Notes: a model not told the origin generated them from the sequence alone. A DNA stretch of 64,000 nt from Lophius americanus (GCA_037951165.1 JBBDHG010000028.1:1178001-1242000); one strand, 5' to 3'; shown: positions 12,188-24,781, numbered from the stretch's first letter. Numbers and translations are program-made.

Positions 12188-15100
12188 ATGGTCTTAAATG
12201 GTAAACTTAAATTCCTCTTGCTGTACTCAGATCAACTACACAAGCACCCGGACCAACAGGGCCCCACCATTCGACCCAGACCTGCAGTCAATGTTCACGA
12301 GCCACTGGTGAGACCTGATAACCGGAGACATTCTTTAGTACTTCCCGTTATAATTATCTGTGATTTAGTTTTCATAGTAATAATCTTTCCTTTATTTATC
12401 ACGTTAAACATTAAAAACATACGTCATAAAATGTATATCTGCATTCAACCCATCCCTGAGTGACCAGCGGGCGGCCCCTGGGAATCGCTGGTGGAGCTGA
12501 TGTTTCAGGGTCTTAATCAAGAACCCACGGCTTGAAACATCAGGGGCTGGGCTCGAACCCTGGTTTCCTGGTTCAGGGACAACTGCTCACCCAACTGAGC
12601 TAAAGCCGCCCCCTTTTTGACAATTTACTGTATTTGCACCAGTACGTGAACCTTTTAAGGATTTCAGTTTCTCACCATGAATCCAGGCTGTGCTGAAGAG
12701 GCGTATTATACAGAGGGACCCTATTGAGCACTTAAAAATCCGCGAGCTACTGTACCTCACCAGGTGGAATACTCAGTCTATTCCATCAACAAAAACGGAG
12801 CAGCCTAATGGGCACCAGGAACACCTTCCTGTCCGTCTACCTCCTCTGGAATCCACCACCAATGTAAGTGCCATGATCTCTATATCTCCAAGAGCGTCCC
12901 TACTGAGGCCAATCAAAACATAGCAGGCAAATTCTAACATCTTTTCTTTTCCTCGATCTTCTGACTTGTCCCAGTATGTGGCGTCCTCCCCTGGGGAAGA
13001 GGATCTCAACGACCAATCCCAGCTCACTCGCTTCCCCGTCTTCGCTCTTTTCAAAATGTGGAAACCCTTCTACATCTGGCACACCAAAGTTCGCGCCAAG
13101 AGGTTTCACTTGGCCAGGGATTTCATCAAAAACAATTTGTTTGCGGTCAGCCAGGTATGTGATTGAGTGAATAAACTAAGTTCTGGAATTGTTCTCAATC
13201 TATCTAAATGAGAATGAAATACCAAACCTAGTGAAGGAGCTCAGCGACAGGAATGCTCACAGATGATTGTATTGATCACGCAGTCTCTCAGCCCTGCCCT
13301 GTTAGACATCAGGGATATGTGTTACGAAACTGGTCACATAGGCATGTGTCGCATGGAAGAAAAACACACTTACACACTGAAGGAGTTCCGGGATGTTCAG
13401 ATCCAACAATTGCAGGAGGTACCATGAAACATTCATTAAAAATATTCCGGCTCCAAATATATATAAATAATATGCATTGTGTATTTATCTGTGTTGTCTT
13501 TACGTTCAGGTACTGACTGATTTGGAGAAGTATCGACAGCTCGTAAAAGACGTTACTGTTTGTGCCTGCCGCAACTACCTTTCAGATCGATCCAAATTTG
13601 ATGTCCCAGGTGCGCTTATGCTTGACCTTGAGGCGAACCCTGGAATGTGGATACATATTGGACAATGTTTAATCAATGATTATAATCACTGTTTGTCACA
13701 GATGATCAAGAGGGATGGAAAATTGTTGCGCGGATCCAAAAGGTTGCTCACTGCAACCACCTCGCCCGGTGGGTGCATTCATTTTCCTTGAGGCACCAGA
13801 CATGTCCTCAAATATTCAAATATCGCATATTTCACTAGCGGGTATTTCTGAAGTCACATTAGTATGAAAACCACTCATCATGGTTTATTGATTGGAAATG
13901 GAACTTGGAGCTTGGACTTAAATTCAAGAAGATTCACCAAATTTGACATATTTCCTCAACAATCCAAGTAAGGCTGGAATCAGGAAGGAAATGTGGTCTG
14001 AAAGCTGACATATTTGCAGTTTATTCATATTCTAATTAGCTACAAAAGACTTGTTAACCATTTGCGAACTGATTTTTTTGTGCTTAATCTGATGTGAGGG
14101 ACATTGAAGCACTCTACTGCCTTTAGCTACCAAGTGGAAAAGGCTGTTTGAATCATGGAGGATACTGAAGGTTCAGCCACAGTGGTGGAAAAGCACAAAG
14201 TGAAACCTAAAGCTAAAGCTTTGGAGGTTAAAATACAAGAGAAAGTAAGTCAAAGGAAAGAAAAGTTGAGTCAACTTACAATGAAAAGGAATGATATCCT
14301 TTGATTGATAGATGATGGCAGTTTTGAAGGATGTTCTTCTAACATTTCTATGTGAAGCTGAAGCCATCATTTATATTCAGCCTATCACCACTCCTTATAT
14401 AATAATAATAATAATAATACATTTAATTTATAATGCACTTTACATTTGTATCAAATCTCAAAGTGCTACAAAGTAAAATCCGATAAAAGCATCAATAAAA
14501 AAATAAAATAATAACTATATAAAAGCCTGACCAAAAAGCAGCAATGTTAATTAAAGTTATAGGTTCTGCTAAAAAGGAAAGTTTTAAGTCCTTTTTTAAA
14601 CGTGTCAGTCGTCTGTGGAGCCCTCAGATGGTCAGGGAGGGCATTCCACAGACGATGGGCAGCAGAACAGAATGCCCGATCACCCATGGTGCTGAGCTTA
14701 GTCCGGGGAAGGAGGAGGCGGTATGAGTGGGTAGAACGGAGGGATCATGTTGGGGTCAGTGGAGTGAGTAGTTCTTTTAGGTAGGGGGCTGCGTTACCAT
14801 GGATGCACTGGTGAGTGAGGAGAGAGATCTTAATAAGTAGTACAGTAATCCAGTCTGGAGGAGACAAACGCGTGAACCAGCTTTTCAGCATCGCTCAATG
14901 TGAGTGAAGAACGGAGTTTGGAAATATTTCTGAGATAATGAAAGGAGATCCTGCAGATGTGTTTGATGTGGGATTCAAAAGTGAGTTGAGGGTCAAATCT
15001 TACACCGAGGTTGGTGACTGATGAAGAGAGGGGAATGTCGTGACCAGAGAAGGTAATACTGGTTATGGAGGAAGACTGGGTCTGATGTGGGGTGCCAATT

Positions 15101-18100
15101 AAAATAGCTTCGGTTTTGGAGCTGTTCAACTGGAGAAAGTTGTTTTTCATCCACACCTTTATCTCCTCCAGACAAACGCGGAGAGTTGACAGGGGAGATG
15201 ATGATGACGATGAGGATGGAGAGGCTACGGAGGAACATGTGTCAGTTTTTATGTAGATTTGGGTGTCATCAGCGTAACAATGGAATGAGAGTCCATATCG
15301 ACTGATGACACGGCCAACGGGGAGCATGTATAGTATGAAGAGAATGGGGCCAAGGACTGATCCCTGGGGGTCTCCACAAGTGACGGTGTGTGTCCGGGAC
15401 CTTGAACTTCCAAGGGAAACGTATTCTGTTCTTTCTGTGAGGTAGGATTGAAACCAATTTAGGGCGGTAGCAGTGAGTCCAGTGGTGTGATGTAGGCGGT
15501 GTAGGAGTATTCCATGGTCAACTGTGTCGAAGGCAGCAGACAAATCAAGGAGAATCAGGAGGGAAGGTGAACCAGCATCTGCTGCCATCCGTAAGTCATT
15601 TGTGACTCTAAGCAGAGCTGTTTCTGTGCTGTGGGCGGAGCCGAAACCAGACTGAAAGGTTTCAAAGAGGTTGTTGTATTTGAGGTGGTCCTGGAGGTGG
15701 GCAGCAACTACTTTTTCCCGAACTTTGGAGAGGAATGGGAGTTTGGAAATGGGCCTGTAATTAGCAAAAATTTCTGGATCGAGAGTAGGTTTTTTGAGGC
15801 GTGGTCTGATTATGGCGGCTTTTAGGGCAGATGGAACAAAGCCGGCCTGGAGGTATTCACTAGGGCTGTAGGAAAGGGCTCGAGGGCACAGGTGGAGGGT
15901 TTCGTCGTCCTGATGATAACCTCAACCTCTTGCTGTGAGACTTCTGGGAAGCACTTTAGAGGCTGGGAGATCTCAAACTGTGAGTAAGCAGACTGAGATC
16001 TGCTTACTCTGCTTTTCTGAGACGAACCAGAAAGGACAGAACGGATTGAGTAAATTTTTTGATTTAAAGAAAGCCATGAAATTATTTCAGTGCTCTACTG
16101 TAATTTCTGTAAGTGGGGGAGTTTGTGGTTTAAGAAGATGATTGATAGTGGAAAACAGCTGAAGTATATGACCCGAATGACCTTAAGGCCCTCAATCCAA
16201 ATCATCTCATACTACTAAAGACTATGCCATCTCTACTATGAGGACTTTTCCAGAAAGAGGACCTTAATGCACGCCAAAGATGGACATAGTGCCAGTATAT
16301 GGCAGACGTCTTTGGAAATGTTGGATGAGAGAAGATCTCCAACATCTCCAAGAACGCCAGTGGTTGCTTCTTATGAAACCAAACTTTGTACCTGGCGACA
16401 TTGTTTTGCTTGTGGATGATACTGAACCGAGAAACTCCTGGATCATAGGTAAGGTCATCCAGTCGGCGTTTACTGAACATAGACTTGGGCACCAGGTTCG
16501 AGTTAAGACCATGTCCAGTGAACTTGTAAGACCTATCACAAAGCTGTGTCACTCATGGAAGCACTATAGAACAGTAATAAAGATGGCATTCGACTCCAAA
16601 CTGAGATTAAGATTATTTCTTGGATTTAAGTTGCCCCATTTTTGTTCATTGGTAATTGTTTCTGAGTTTAGAAGACAATTAGGGGCCATGTATGTATGGG
16701 GCAAATATTATTATGTCCTTATTGTCTAATTATTTCTTAAGTTTCTTCAAAGATACATATTTAAATTTGAATTAACAGCAGTTTGTATTAAGAATTGTAT
16801 TCACTGATCAGTGGCAACAGTATAACCACCTACAGAAAAAGTCAGAATAACATTGGTTTTCTTCGTAAAAGGGTCCCTGTTAGTGGCAGGGGATTTATTA
16901 CTCCTGAAGTGAATGTGGTGTCATGAAGTTGATGTGTTGGAAGGAGAAAATATGACCAAGCGTAAGAATCTGAGCAACTTTGACTAAGGTCAAATTGTGA
17001 TGGCAAGACGACTGGGTTACAAAATCTCCAGAACTGCAGGTCTTGTGGGTGTTACTGGTCTGCAGTGGTTAGTGCCTACAAACTTGGTCTACAGAAGGAC
17101 ACTTGGTGAACTAGGTCATGGGTCAATGTGTCAACTGGGTCCTACACACTATTAATCAGGCTGTTTTAATGTTATGAATATACATTAGGTCCATCTAATA
17201 CTTTAACCAATTACGATCCTGTCTCACACAGCTTCATCCGTCTTGTTGACTATTTAGTCGTCAATAGCTTGCACAAACTAGTAGTGACTGCAGTGACCCA
17301 ACTCCTGGCCGTGCTCCAGGACGTGGTTTCTCAAACGCCCAGTCATGCCACCATCCGGAGCTGGAGCCAGCCGTCTGAGTCTATCACTGACCCGACTGAG
17401 GAAGACACGGAAAAGAAGGTTTCTGTATCATTAACTGTGAAAAATGAATATTTACTACAGCTACCAAACATGAGATACCACTATCAAATTTCTCTTTATG
17501 TTTTACTAAACTTCACAGACAGAAACTCCACAAGTCAAACCACTTTTCACCAGTGAGCTGAAGCTGGATGCAGATGTTTTGAAATACAATCCCTCTGAGG
17601 AGAACTTTCAGGTTGGTTTTCCAACCTGTTTGGAGCAGTTTTCCTTCATTTCACTATATTTTTCAGTGCCGCCTCGTCGACATTACTCTAATTGTTGATT
17701 CCTACAGGAGACTATTGCAGAGATCATCGGACGCTTTGAGAAAACAGTGATGTCTGTTCAAACACTGACAGCCGATACTGGTGTTGATTTCATGGCAGAG
17801 ACCGGAATCTATAAGGTAGTAAAAACATCTCAGCCTCAGCAGTACTGTCAGCATTTCTTAGCTGGTGTCTAAAGTCACATGGCATCAACCCCAAGCCTTT
17901 ATTTAACACATTAAACAATGTTTTACATCAACTCTAGAAAGTGATAATTTTTCCTTCACCTTAACATACTGTATCAACATAAAGTAGCCAAAACATCTTG
18001 GTTTAGGATGAGGGATTAAGCAGGTGTGACCTTAAACTCCATATGGTTTATGTTGCTGGTATGAAATGTTAAAGGTGTGGTGAGATTTGCATTAGTGTGT

Positions 18101-21100
18101 TTGACAGAATATGGTTTTATGTCTTTTTGTTAACCTGTAGACATTGGAAAATAAGTATGATGGTGGTCCTTGCTTGAAATCCATCATATACAATGATGGA
18201 AACCTAAAAACTCTCATCAAAAATGTCAAGGTCAGTTTGAGTTTCATCTGTGTATTAATTAGTTTGATCGTCTGTGCTGTGACGTGTGTGTATCTGACGG
18301 ACTTCCTCCCCCCCTTAGGAGTTATTACAGTTTGCTTTTGACTCAGCCAGAGTGTACTCTGATACGTTTGAGCGTTTGCGGCTGCACTATACGGACAACG
18401 AGAGTCTGGATCTGGATGAAGTGCGACAACAGGATCACGGTGATGTACCACACATTATTTTCCCAATCACAAACCAACAGGTGGTTGTTTAAACCAGGTC
18501 TGGGTCTTTGGTAAGTCTTTACTCCAAATTGTGTTTTTTATATTTAAAGTAATGACTCCTATAAGTATATAGGCTATAAATCATTATTACCATCATGTAT
18601 TGATTAAATAAATCAATACATGGAATCATTTGTGGAAAGATGATGCATTTTCACTGAACAACTAAAGTAGTCATGACTTCAATGTGATTCCAAATTCTTT
18701 GGTAAGGTTTTCTTAGTAAAAGAGACAAATACTGAGAATCATGGGACTACTGGTTCAGGTGTAATGACATCATGGAGAATCTGAGCTTCCTTTCCTCCTT
18801 ATCTCCTTAAACTGAAAAAGAAAATAAATACGAAAATTCAACCTGAAAGTGAGAAAACATAAACAAATTTGAGTCGGAGTAAATCCAGCTAAATAACAAG
18901 GCTGGCCCTTTTATACTGATGGATGTTGAATTCTTCATTTCACAGGTGTGGCCTTTTTCGTAGAAGCATTGAGGTTATACCACGGAGAACATAGGGAGGC
19001 CTTAGCCATCCAAGAGAAAAGATATTTGGGCTTACTCATCGTTGAAAAAGCACAGCTCAAAGAGAAGTTTGTGTCCTCCCCGCTCCGCTGTCTCGAGGTG
19101 AGAGGTCTCTGAATATGCAAACAAATACTGTAGTACCGTCATTCCACCCCTCTGTGTCGCTCAAGAGTTATTATGAAGCGTGAGAGGGGATATTGCTGAG
19201 GTATATTTTTGAATGATAAATAATGAAGTTATTAGTAAGTCAGATCCATGTATTAGTGGATAGAACACACTTTGTAATTAACTTGCGAGGTGCTTTCACG
19301 TCCTGCAGTCGTTCAATGTGTGTCAGTGCTGTTGCGTAAAAAAGAGAACAAAGGAAGTTGCTTACATTTAATATGAAACGCACCTGTAGGCTATTCATTC
19401 ACCTGACTGTTTTCTGCGATTTTAGATACCAAAGTCTACTGTTACTCTTATGGCAGAAGCAAGAAACGGTTAAATGAGCCTAGCCATTTACCAAGGGCCA
19501 TTTCAGGTTGCTTTTTGTGGGAAAAAAAACACAACCTGATTTTAAATGGAATTTTTAACATTTAAAATATAGTTTCCTGGCTGTTATTGGTCCCTATGAA
19601 TAAAAACTCATCTAAACATGCTGATAGAGAGGGAGACAAAAAAACAGTTATGATGATCTATTTTGAATTTGATTGTAATTTCAATATTTTCTACTCCGTA
19701 GGTTTGTTCAGAATTCAATAAAATGAGTAAATAAAATAAGAATAACATTGTCATAATACCTCAGATTAAACATGACCAATTTGAGTCCTGTTCGGCCCTC
19801 GATGTGGTGTCCATTTTTATTTCCCCCCACTGCAATTGAGTTTGACACCCTGGCCTTGGACTATGCATTCTGCCACTGGATAATACTATAGAAAGGTTCA
19901 GTAAAGTGGTTTATTATATTATATTTGAGAAGTTGAATTCATGTAGGTGTCATTGCTCTGCTCTAGGTCATCAACGAAATACTTCCTCAGCTGGCCAAGA
20001 AGAAAGTAGCCGCTGCCGTTGCAGAGGCTCGTGAATCCGAGTTTAAAATACATGCCACTCCTACCAATACAACTGATTTTGCCAAGTTCCTCACATTCCT
20101 AGATTTCATGCTGGAGAGAGTGAGACACGTTCATATTACACTATCATTGTTAGTTAGCAGTGTTTGTAACAAAAAACAATGAGGCAATGTTATTTTCACA
20201 GTCTGTAGTCATCAACCTGTGCTTCTCTCCTCCTGTCTGTCCCTTCCTCTCTTTATCTGACCGTTCTCCACTAACTCTTAGCCATGGAGTTTCCATGACA
20301 ATGCTACTCACTGAGGGGGATATAAAACATGGAGTGGATTTCAGTCTACTTCGGCCAATACAGGGACTGACTGCTCCCTCTAATATTAAAATTGAGCTGT
20401 TAAATGCACAATCTCTCACAAACAAATTATGCCTCATACAGGACCACATCATGGACAAGTGTTTGGATGTGATCTGCCTCACAGAAACCTGGCAACGACC
20501 AGAGGTTTTTTCTGTCCTGAATGACACATGTCCCCCTGGCGACTGTTACCTTCAGAAAGCCCGCCGCACAGGACGTGGTGATGGTCTGTCTGTCCTCTAC
20601 CGTAGTGATTTGGATTTGTCTCCCCTGCCTGAGATGTCTTCTTTTGAATGCCTTGCGTTTACATGCAAGTCCCATTTCCCCATGACCATTTACTTTAACT
20701 CTACCAGCCACCAAAACCAAACACAGCCTTCATCTCTGAGATGAACAACTTTTTCTCAAAATTTTGCAAAACTTCTGCCAATACTATATCACTTAGAGAT
20801 AGATCCATGTCAACTCCCCCTCCTGTCTTTTAGAAGCTGGATTTCCCCAACTATTGGACTGTTTTAATCTAAGGCAACTTGCCGATGTCATCACCCACAC
20901 CATGGTGCGCATTCTAGTCTTGTCATCATTAACTCTGCTTGTGTACCTTGTGGTCGGGTGTGTCCGACCACAATGCTGTCTCTATGGAGATGTCACTTCT
21001 GTCCCACCTAACCAAGCCCAAATGTCAAATCTGCTTTAGGAAATTGAAAAACATCAACCCGTAAACCATGACAGACGACCTCCAGCAATTTCTTTCTACA

Positions 21101-24100
21101 AACTTTCTATCAGCTAATGACTGGATTTCTAAAATAATTCCCTGAGTAGCATCCTGGATCGTTACGCCACTGTCAAAACTAGCACAGTCACCCTCTTCCT
21201 CTCAGCCCCCTTGTTCACCAGCGAGCTATGGAAAATTAAGGCAACTGGGCATGTCCTTGAGTGGCGTTACAAGGCTTCAGGTCTCACTGTCCACATGCTA
21301 GCCTTTCGGGAACACCAAGAGGCCTACTTAAAGTCCCTTAGGGATCCACGATTACTGTTCTATTCGAACATCATCAAAATCAGTCCTGGAAATTCTAAGT
21401 AGCTTTTTTCCACTATTAATCATCTTCTAAAACCACAAACACCCCCACTTATTGAAATTACAGAAGAGCACTATAATAATTTCATGGCTTTCTTCCAACC
21501 CAAAAATTTACACAATCCATTCCGTCCTTTCTGGTTCCTCCACTCTACCTCTGCTGCCTGCCTACTCACAGTTTGAGGCCACCCAGCCTCTAAATTGCTT
21601 CCCAGAAATCTCACAGCAAGAGGTTGAGTTTATCATCAGGATGATGAAACCCTCCATCTGTGCCCTTCCTACAGCCCTGGTGAAAACTAACATCTCTTCC
21701 ATCAGTCCCCTGATCACCGCTGTAATAAACCAATCCCTCCAGGCCGGCTTTGTTCCGTCTGCACTAAAAGCCGCCATAATCAGACCACTCCAAAAAAAAC
21801 CTACTCTTGACCCAGAAGTTTTTGCAAATTACAGGCCCATTTCCAAACTCCCAGTCCTCTCCAAAATACTGGAAAAAGTAGTAGTAGTTGCCAACTTCCA
21901 GGACCACCTCAAAAAGATGAAAAGATGGTCCATGCGTTTGTCTCCTCCAGACTGGATTACTGTAACGCACTTCTCATCTGGATGCCCGATAAAGGTCTTC
22001 AAAGATTACAGTATGTTCAAAACAGTGCTGCAAGGATGAGAGTGCGTAAACACGAACACATCACCCCCTTCTTCATTCACTTCATTGGCTTCCCGTCTCC
22101 ACCAGGATTGATTTTAAGTCTCCCTCCCTCACCAGGGCATTCATGATAATGCACCCCCCTACCTGAAAGAACTACTCACCCCACTGACCTCAACACGACA
22201 CCCCCCATTCTACACCCTCAAATCGCCTCCTCCTCCCCCGGACTAAGCTCCGAGGGCTCCGCAAACAACTGAAACTTTTAAAAAAGGACTTAAAACTTTC
22301 CTTTTTAGCAGAACCTATGACTTTTAAATAACATTGCTGCTTTTTTGCAAATAGTTTTATATTATCATTATTATATATTTTTTTGATGACTTTATCTTTT
22401 ACCTTGTAGCACTTTAAGAATTGATCCAAATGTAAAGTGCATTATGAAAAAAATGTATTATTATTATTATTATTACTCTATTCCTCACTCTAGATAACAG
22501 CGCTCGATGAGGAGCAGGAGGCGGTCTCTGAGATGTACAATCTGATCGAAATGTACTCAGTTCCCATGGCACCTGAAGATATGTATGTGTTCCCCACCAT
22601 GCAACTCTACATTAACTCGCTGCAAAAAGCTGTTTGCAAGGCAGAGCTTGGGAGGAAACCCAGCCTGGACAAGTTTTTCAGATACCTGAACAAAGACATG
22701 AAACAGCTCAACAAGGATGTCCTGAAAATCAAACTTAAGTTACTGGTACATGGAGAGTTCCTATTTGGTTTTTGGGTTAATCAAGTGGTTCTGGACTTGG
22801 TCAACTCACACTTAGATTAAATATACTTAAATGCTTATACATAAATATTTAGTTTGGAAAGGAGTTTTTCAGCCTTGTTGTTCACCGTCGTGGCTTTATG
22901 TTCACGTTTTTATGTGTAGGATTCACAAGTCCTCGACCACGATGGAGATCCCACTGAGGTGCAGACGCTGCTGGAGGAGATCCAGGTTTCTTTGGCTGAG
23001 GTGCAAGCCCGGGGCTCAACCTACACCTCCTACATGAAGAAATTCAAGGTGCTATAATTCTTTTAAATTTACTAAGTCAAAGTTGTTTTTTCAAGTGTTC
23101 ATTTTATTTTGTGTTGGTTCTGTAGTCAAAGGGATAATTTCATATTCTTATATATCAATTTCATCTAAAGAACTTTCCTTCCTTTCCTTTCTGATCAATA
23201 AAGAGGGAGCAAACCGAGTTTGATGCCCTGGAAGAATTGAGTGCGCTGTTTTACCTGACTCAGATTCTTTGGGACTCTCTGGAGGAGTTGGACTATTTAC
23301 AAGATGGATGGAAGCAGGTGCGCCGCACTTAACACATTGTATAGAAATACCTGATTACACATAAATAAAAGTAACATTTACAGACATGTAAATGCTTTTC
23401 CTTCTCTTTCACTTACATCCTATCACATTCATCCATCCCCAGAGCACACTGGCTGAGCTGGACCTGGAGAATCTCAACTCACAGGTCACGAAATATTGTG
23501 AATATGTCATCAAACTAGAGAACGGCCTGCCACGTAACACTATAGTGTCTAGTTTTAAGGAGAAAGTGGAGGTCGTGAGGCACAAGGTGGGTAGGACGAC
23601 ATGTCATAAAATGGCTGATATTGACGAGTGGAATGACGAAAAGCTTTTTTGAAACGATGCACCAAGAAGAATCCAAATCTGTTTTTCTTCAGCTGTCTGT
23701 GATCACAGAACTCTGTAACCCACACTTGGAGCCGAAGCACTGGATGACTCTGGAGTCAATTATTGGGACCACACTGAATGTGGAGGAGCTGACTATGACT
23801 GATTTGGAGGAGATCAAAGTCTTCTCGTATGCCGCAGAGATACAGGAGGTAGATATAGCTTCAGAATGAGCCCCTCATGCTATACATGTGATCCCTTTGT
23901 CACAGCCGATTATTAACCTGATATAGAAATAAGAATATGCTGCGATGTATTGATGTTCCCTAACCAAACCTCCAGCCTTGTGTTAAACAAATCTTGGCTT
24001 GCACACAAACATGTTACTCTAATTATCTCTTTATATCTAATTTTCTTATGAGGATAGGCAGAACTAATTCAATCCTTGTATTTCAGGTGTCAAAACAGGC

Positions 24101-24143
24101 TTCCGAAGAGGCGGAACTGGAGGAAACGGTTTTTACCGACTGA
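12188..24143 (+). CDS. dnah6-like: Motorless axonemal dynein heavy chain tail, copy A (DNAH6-like)
   Basis: Dynein heavy chain tails bind intermediate and light chains and dock on the axoneme; the AAA+ motor normally follows. Exons: 12188-12307, 12687-12863, 12975-13154, 13284-13418, 13510-13609, 13702-13768, 17232-17418, 17519-17611, 17708-17815, 18141-18230, 18319-18439, 18946-19097, 19967-20119, 22494-22745, 22920-23048, 23204-23317, 23443-23586, 23693-23848, 24087-24143 (TGA). Phases agree throughout, giving about 844 aa. Recognisable family blocks are FPVFALFKMWKPFYIW, FIRLVDYLVVNSLH, SSPLRCLEVINE, LPQLAKKKV, ALEELSALFYLTQILWDSL, LENGLPRNT and the linker block NPHLEPKHWMTLE. The stop comes inside the linker, so no P-loop exists. 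The ATG at 12188 is the best start, but a real intron just upstream is possible and the far N-terminus of DNAH6 is missing. Introns hold a SINE, two LINEs, BEL/Pao and Tc1 pieces. Function unknown. Confidence 0.8.
12376..12613 (-). mobile_element. tRNA-derived SINE, copy A intron 1
   Basis: Read on the minus strand it starts with a tRNA-like head: box A TAGCTCAGTTGG (complement of 12591-12602) and box B GGGTTCGAGC (complement of 12551-12560). A body follows that folds as ctgatgtttca / tgaaacatcag (12497-12543), and the tail resembles the fish SINE ending (actcagggatgggttgaatg, then aataaa-rich sequence). Unit B is continuous across this point (about 30270), so the SINE arrived in A after duplication. 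The cloverleaf does not close, so it is not a tRNA gene. Confidence 0.75.
14399..16165 (-). mobile_element. L2-like LINE, most complete RT in window
   Basis: Minus-strand non-LTR element in dynein copy A intron 6. The 252-codon open stretch 14830-15588 encodes reverse transcriptase with DLSAAFDTVDH, GDPQGSVLGPILF and the catalytic FHCYADDTQ motif, then LGVRFDPQLTF. Flanking pieces in other frames extend it upstream to about 16140 and downstream to the family 3' end with an (AAT)n tail at 14399. The 5' end, including the endonuclease, is missing. The matching unit B intron lacks it, so it inserted after (or was lost since) the duplication. Confidence 0.9.
16185..16560 (+). mobile_element. BEL/Pao retrotransposon fragment, integrase C-terminal domain
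   Basis: Three frames together give the end of a BEL/Pao pol: LNPNHLILLKTM-like sequence at 16190, a W..W.REYLPTLQERQ-like block at 16305-16365, then FVPGDIVLLVDD, PRNSWIIGKV and VRVKTMSSELVRPITKLC (16380-16550). This is the DUF5641 domain found at the C-terminus of Pao integrases. Frame breaks make it inactive. It directly abuts the 5' end of the minus-strand LINE, so the LINE may have inserted next to or into it. Confidence 0.75.
16802..17178 (+). mobile_element. Tc1-derived fragment
   Basis: Starts with a cactgatcagtggcaacag end and closes near ttttaatgttatgaatat. It contains the Tc1 helix-turn-helix coding region (about 16975-17050, giving NFD.GQIVMARRLG and ISRTAGLVG-like residues). The rest of the transposase is deleted. 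A different remnant of the same family sits in the matching unit B intron (31635-31745). Confidence 0.7.
19830..19915 (+). mobile_element. LINE reverse transcriptase scrap, copy A intron 12
   Basis: A short stretch encoding a degraded LGLCILPLDNTI-like piece of non-LTR reverse transcriptase. The corresponding unit B segment (34850-34965) is better preserved, so this is an old shared insertion. Confidence 0.4.
20274..22478 (+). mobile_element. L2-like LINE with endonuclease part, unit A-specific
   Basis: It interrupts dynein copy A intron 13. Unit B reads straight through the target (about 35433-35437). The 5' part (about 20385-20700) encodes an APE-type endonuclease start with LNAQSLTNKL and CLTETWQRP. 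21450-21915 encodes the N-terminal RT region (NYRPISKLPVLSKILEKVV). 21925-22270 encodes the C-terminal part, so the catalytic core is deleted. The 3' end has the family terminal sequence and (ATT)n tail (22457-22475), only about 15 bases before the exon 14 acceptor. Confidence 0.9.
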
Positions 24144-24297
24144 TGGAAGGGAATAACGATAAGAATGAATCCGATCTTGATAGGTTACAAAGATGTGTCA
24201 TCTTTTTGTTTCATGTAGTATATTTTTATTGCTTTTTTTATTTTCTAGTATGATGTCATCTTTTAATTAGATTTTTGTTCTACTGTCATTATTATAA

Positions 24298-24781
24298 ACT
24301 GATCAGCCACAACATTATCATCACTGACAGATGAAATAAGAATAGCATGATCTCTTCATAGCTGTCAGTCAGTGGGACTGTGTCCTGAAATTGATCTGCT
24401 GGAATCAAGAAAAATGTGAAAGGGATAGTGACTCTGACAAGGGCTAGCTATATTGCTAAACAACCTGGTGGGAACATCTCCAAAACTGCCGGTTTTGTGG
24501 GTTTTCGTGGTGGTTAGTACCTACAAAAGTGGTGTAAAGAAGTACATCTGGTGATCAGGCGACAGGATCACGGGCGCCCAGGACTCATTGATGCACATAG
24601 GGAGCAATAGCTAACCTATGTTGTCTGAAGAGCTACTATTCCATAAGTTGCTGAAAAACTCCAGTCTGGTTCTGATAGAAAGGCATCAGAACACAGAGTG
24701 ATAATCCACACATTTGTTTGGTGTCAAAAAGGTGAATGACACAATATGAGGCGGGCAGTTTTAATGTTATGGCTGATCAGT
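24298..24781. mobile_element. Tc1-derived MITE, copy A 3' flank
   Basis: 484 bp with inverted ends actgatcagccacaacatta and taatgttatggctgatcagt. Inside are remnants of Tc1 transposase coding sequence (about 24425-24700) with the middle deleted. It starts 155 bases after the dynein copy A stop. The same element is at 37233-37716, so it was present before duplication. Confidence 0.85.

Noticed and set aside
12199..12230. A 32-base GT-AG interval between ATGGTCTTAAATG and the first dynein exon block, which would act as an intron
   Set aside because: Too short for a vertebrate intron. The reading frame is open through it in both copies, so I kept it as coding, with the start uncertain.
12545..12613. 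tRNA gene on the minus strand (box A and box B present)
   Set aside because: The acceptor and anticodon stems do not close and a SINE body and tail follow; it is a SINE head.
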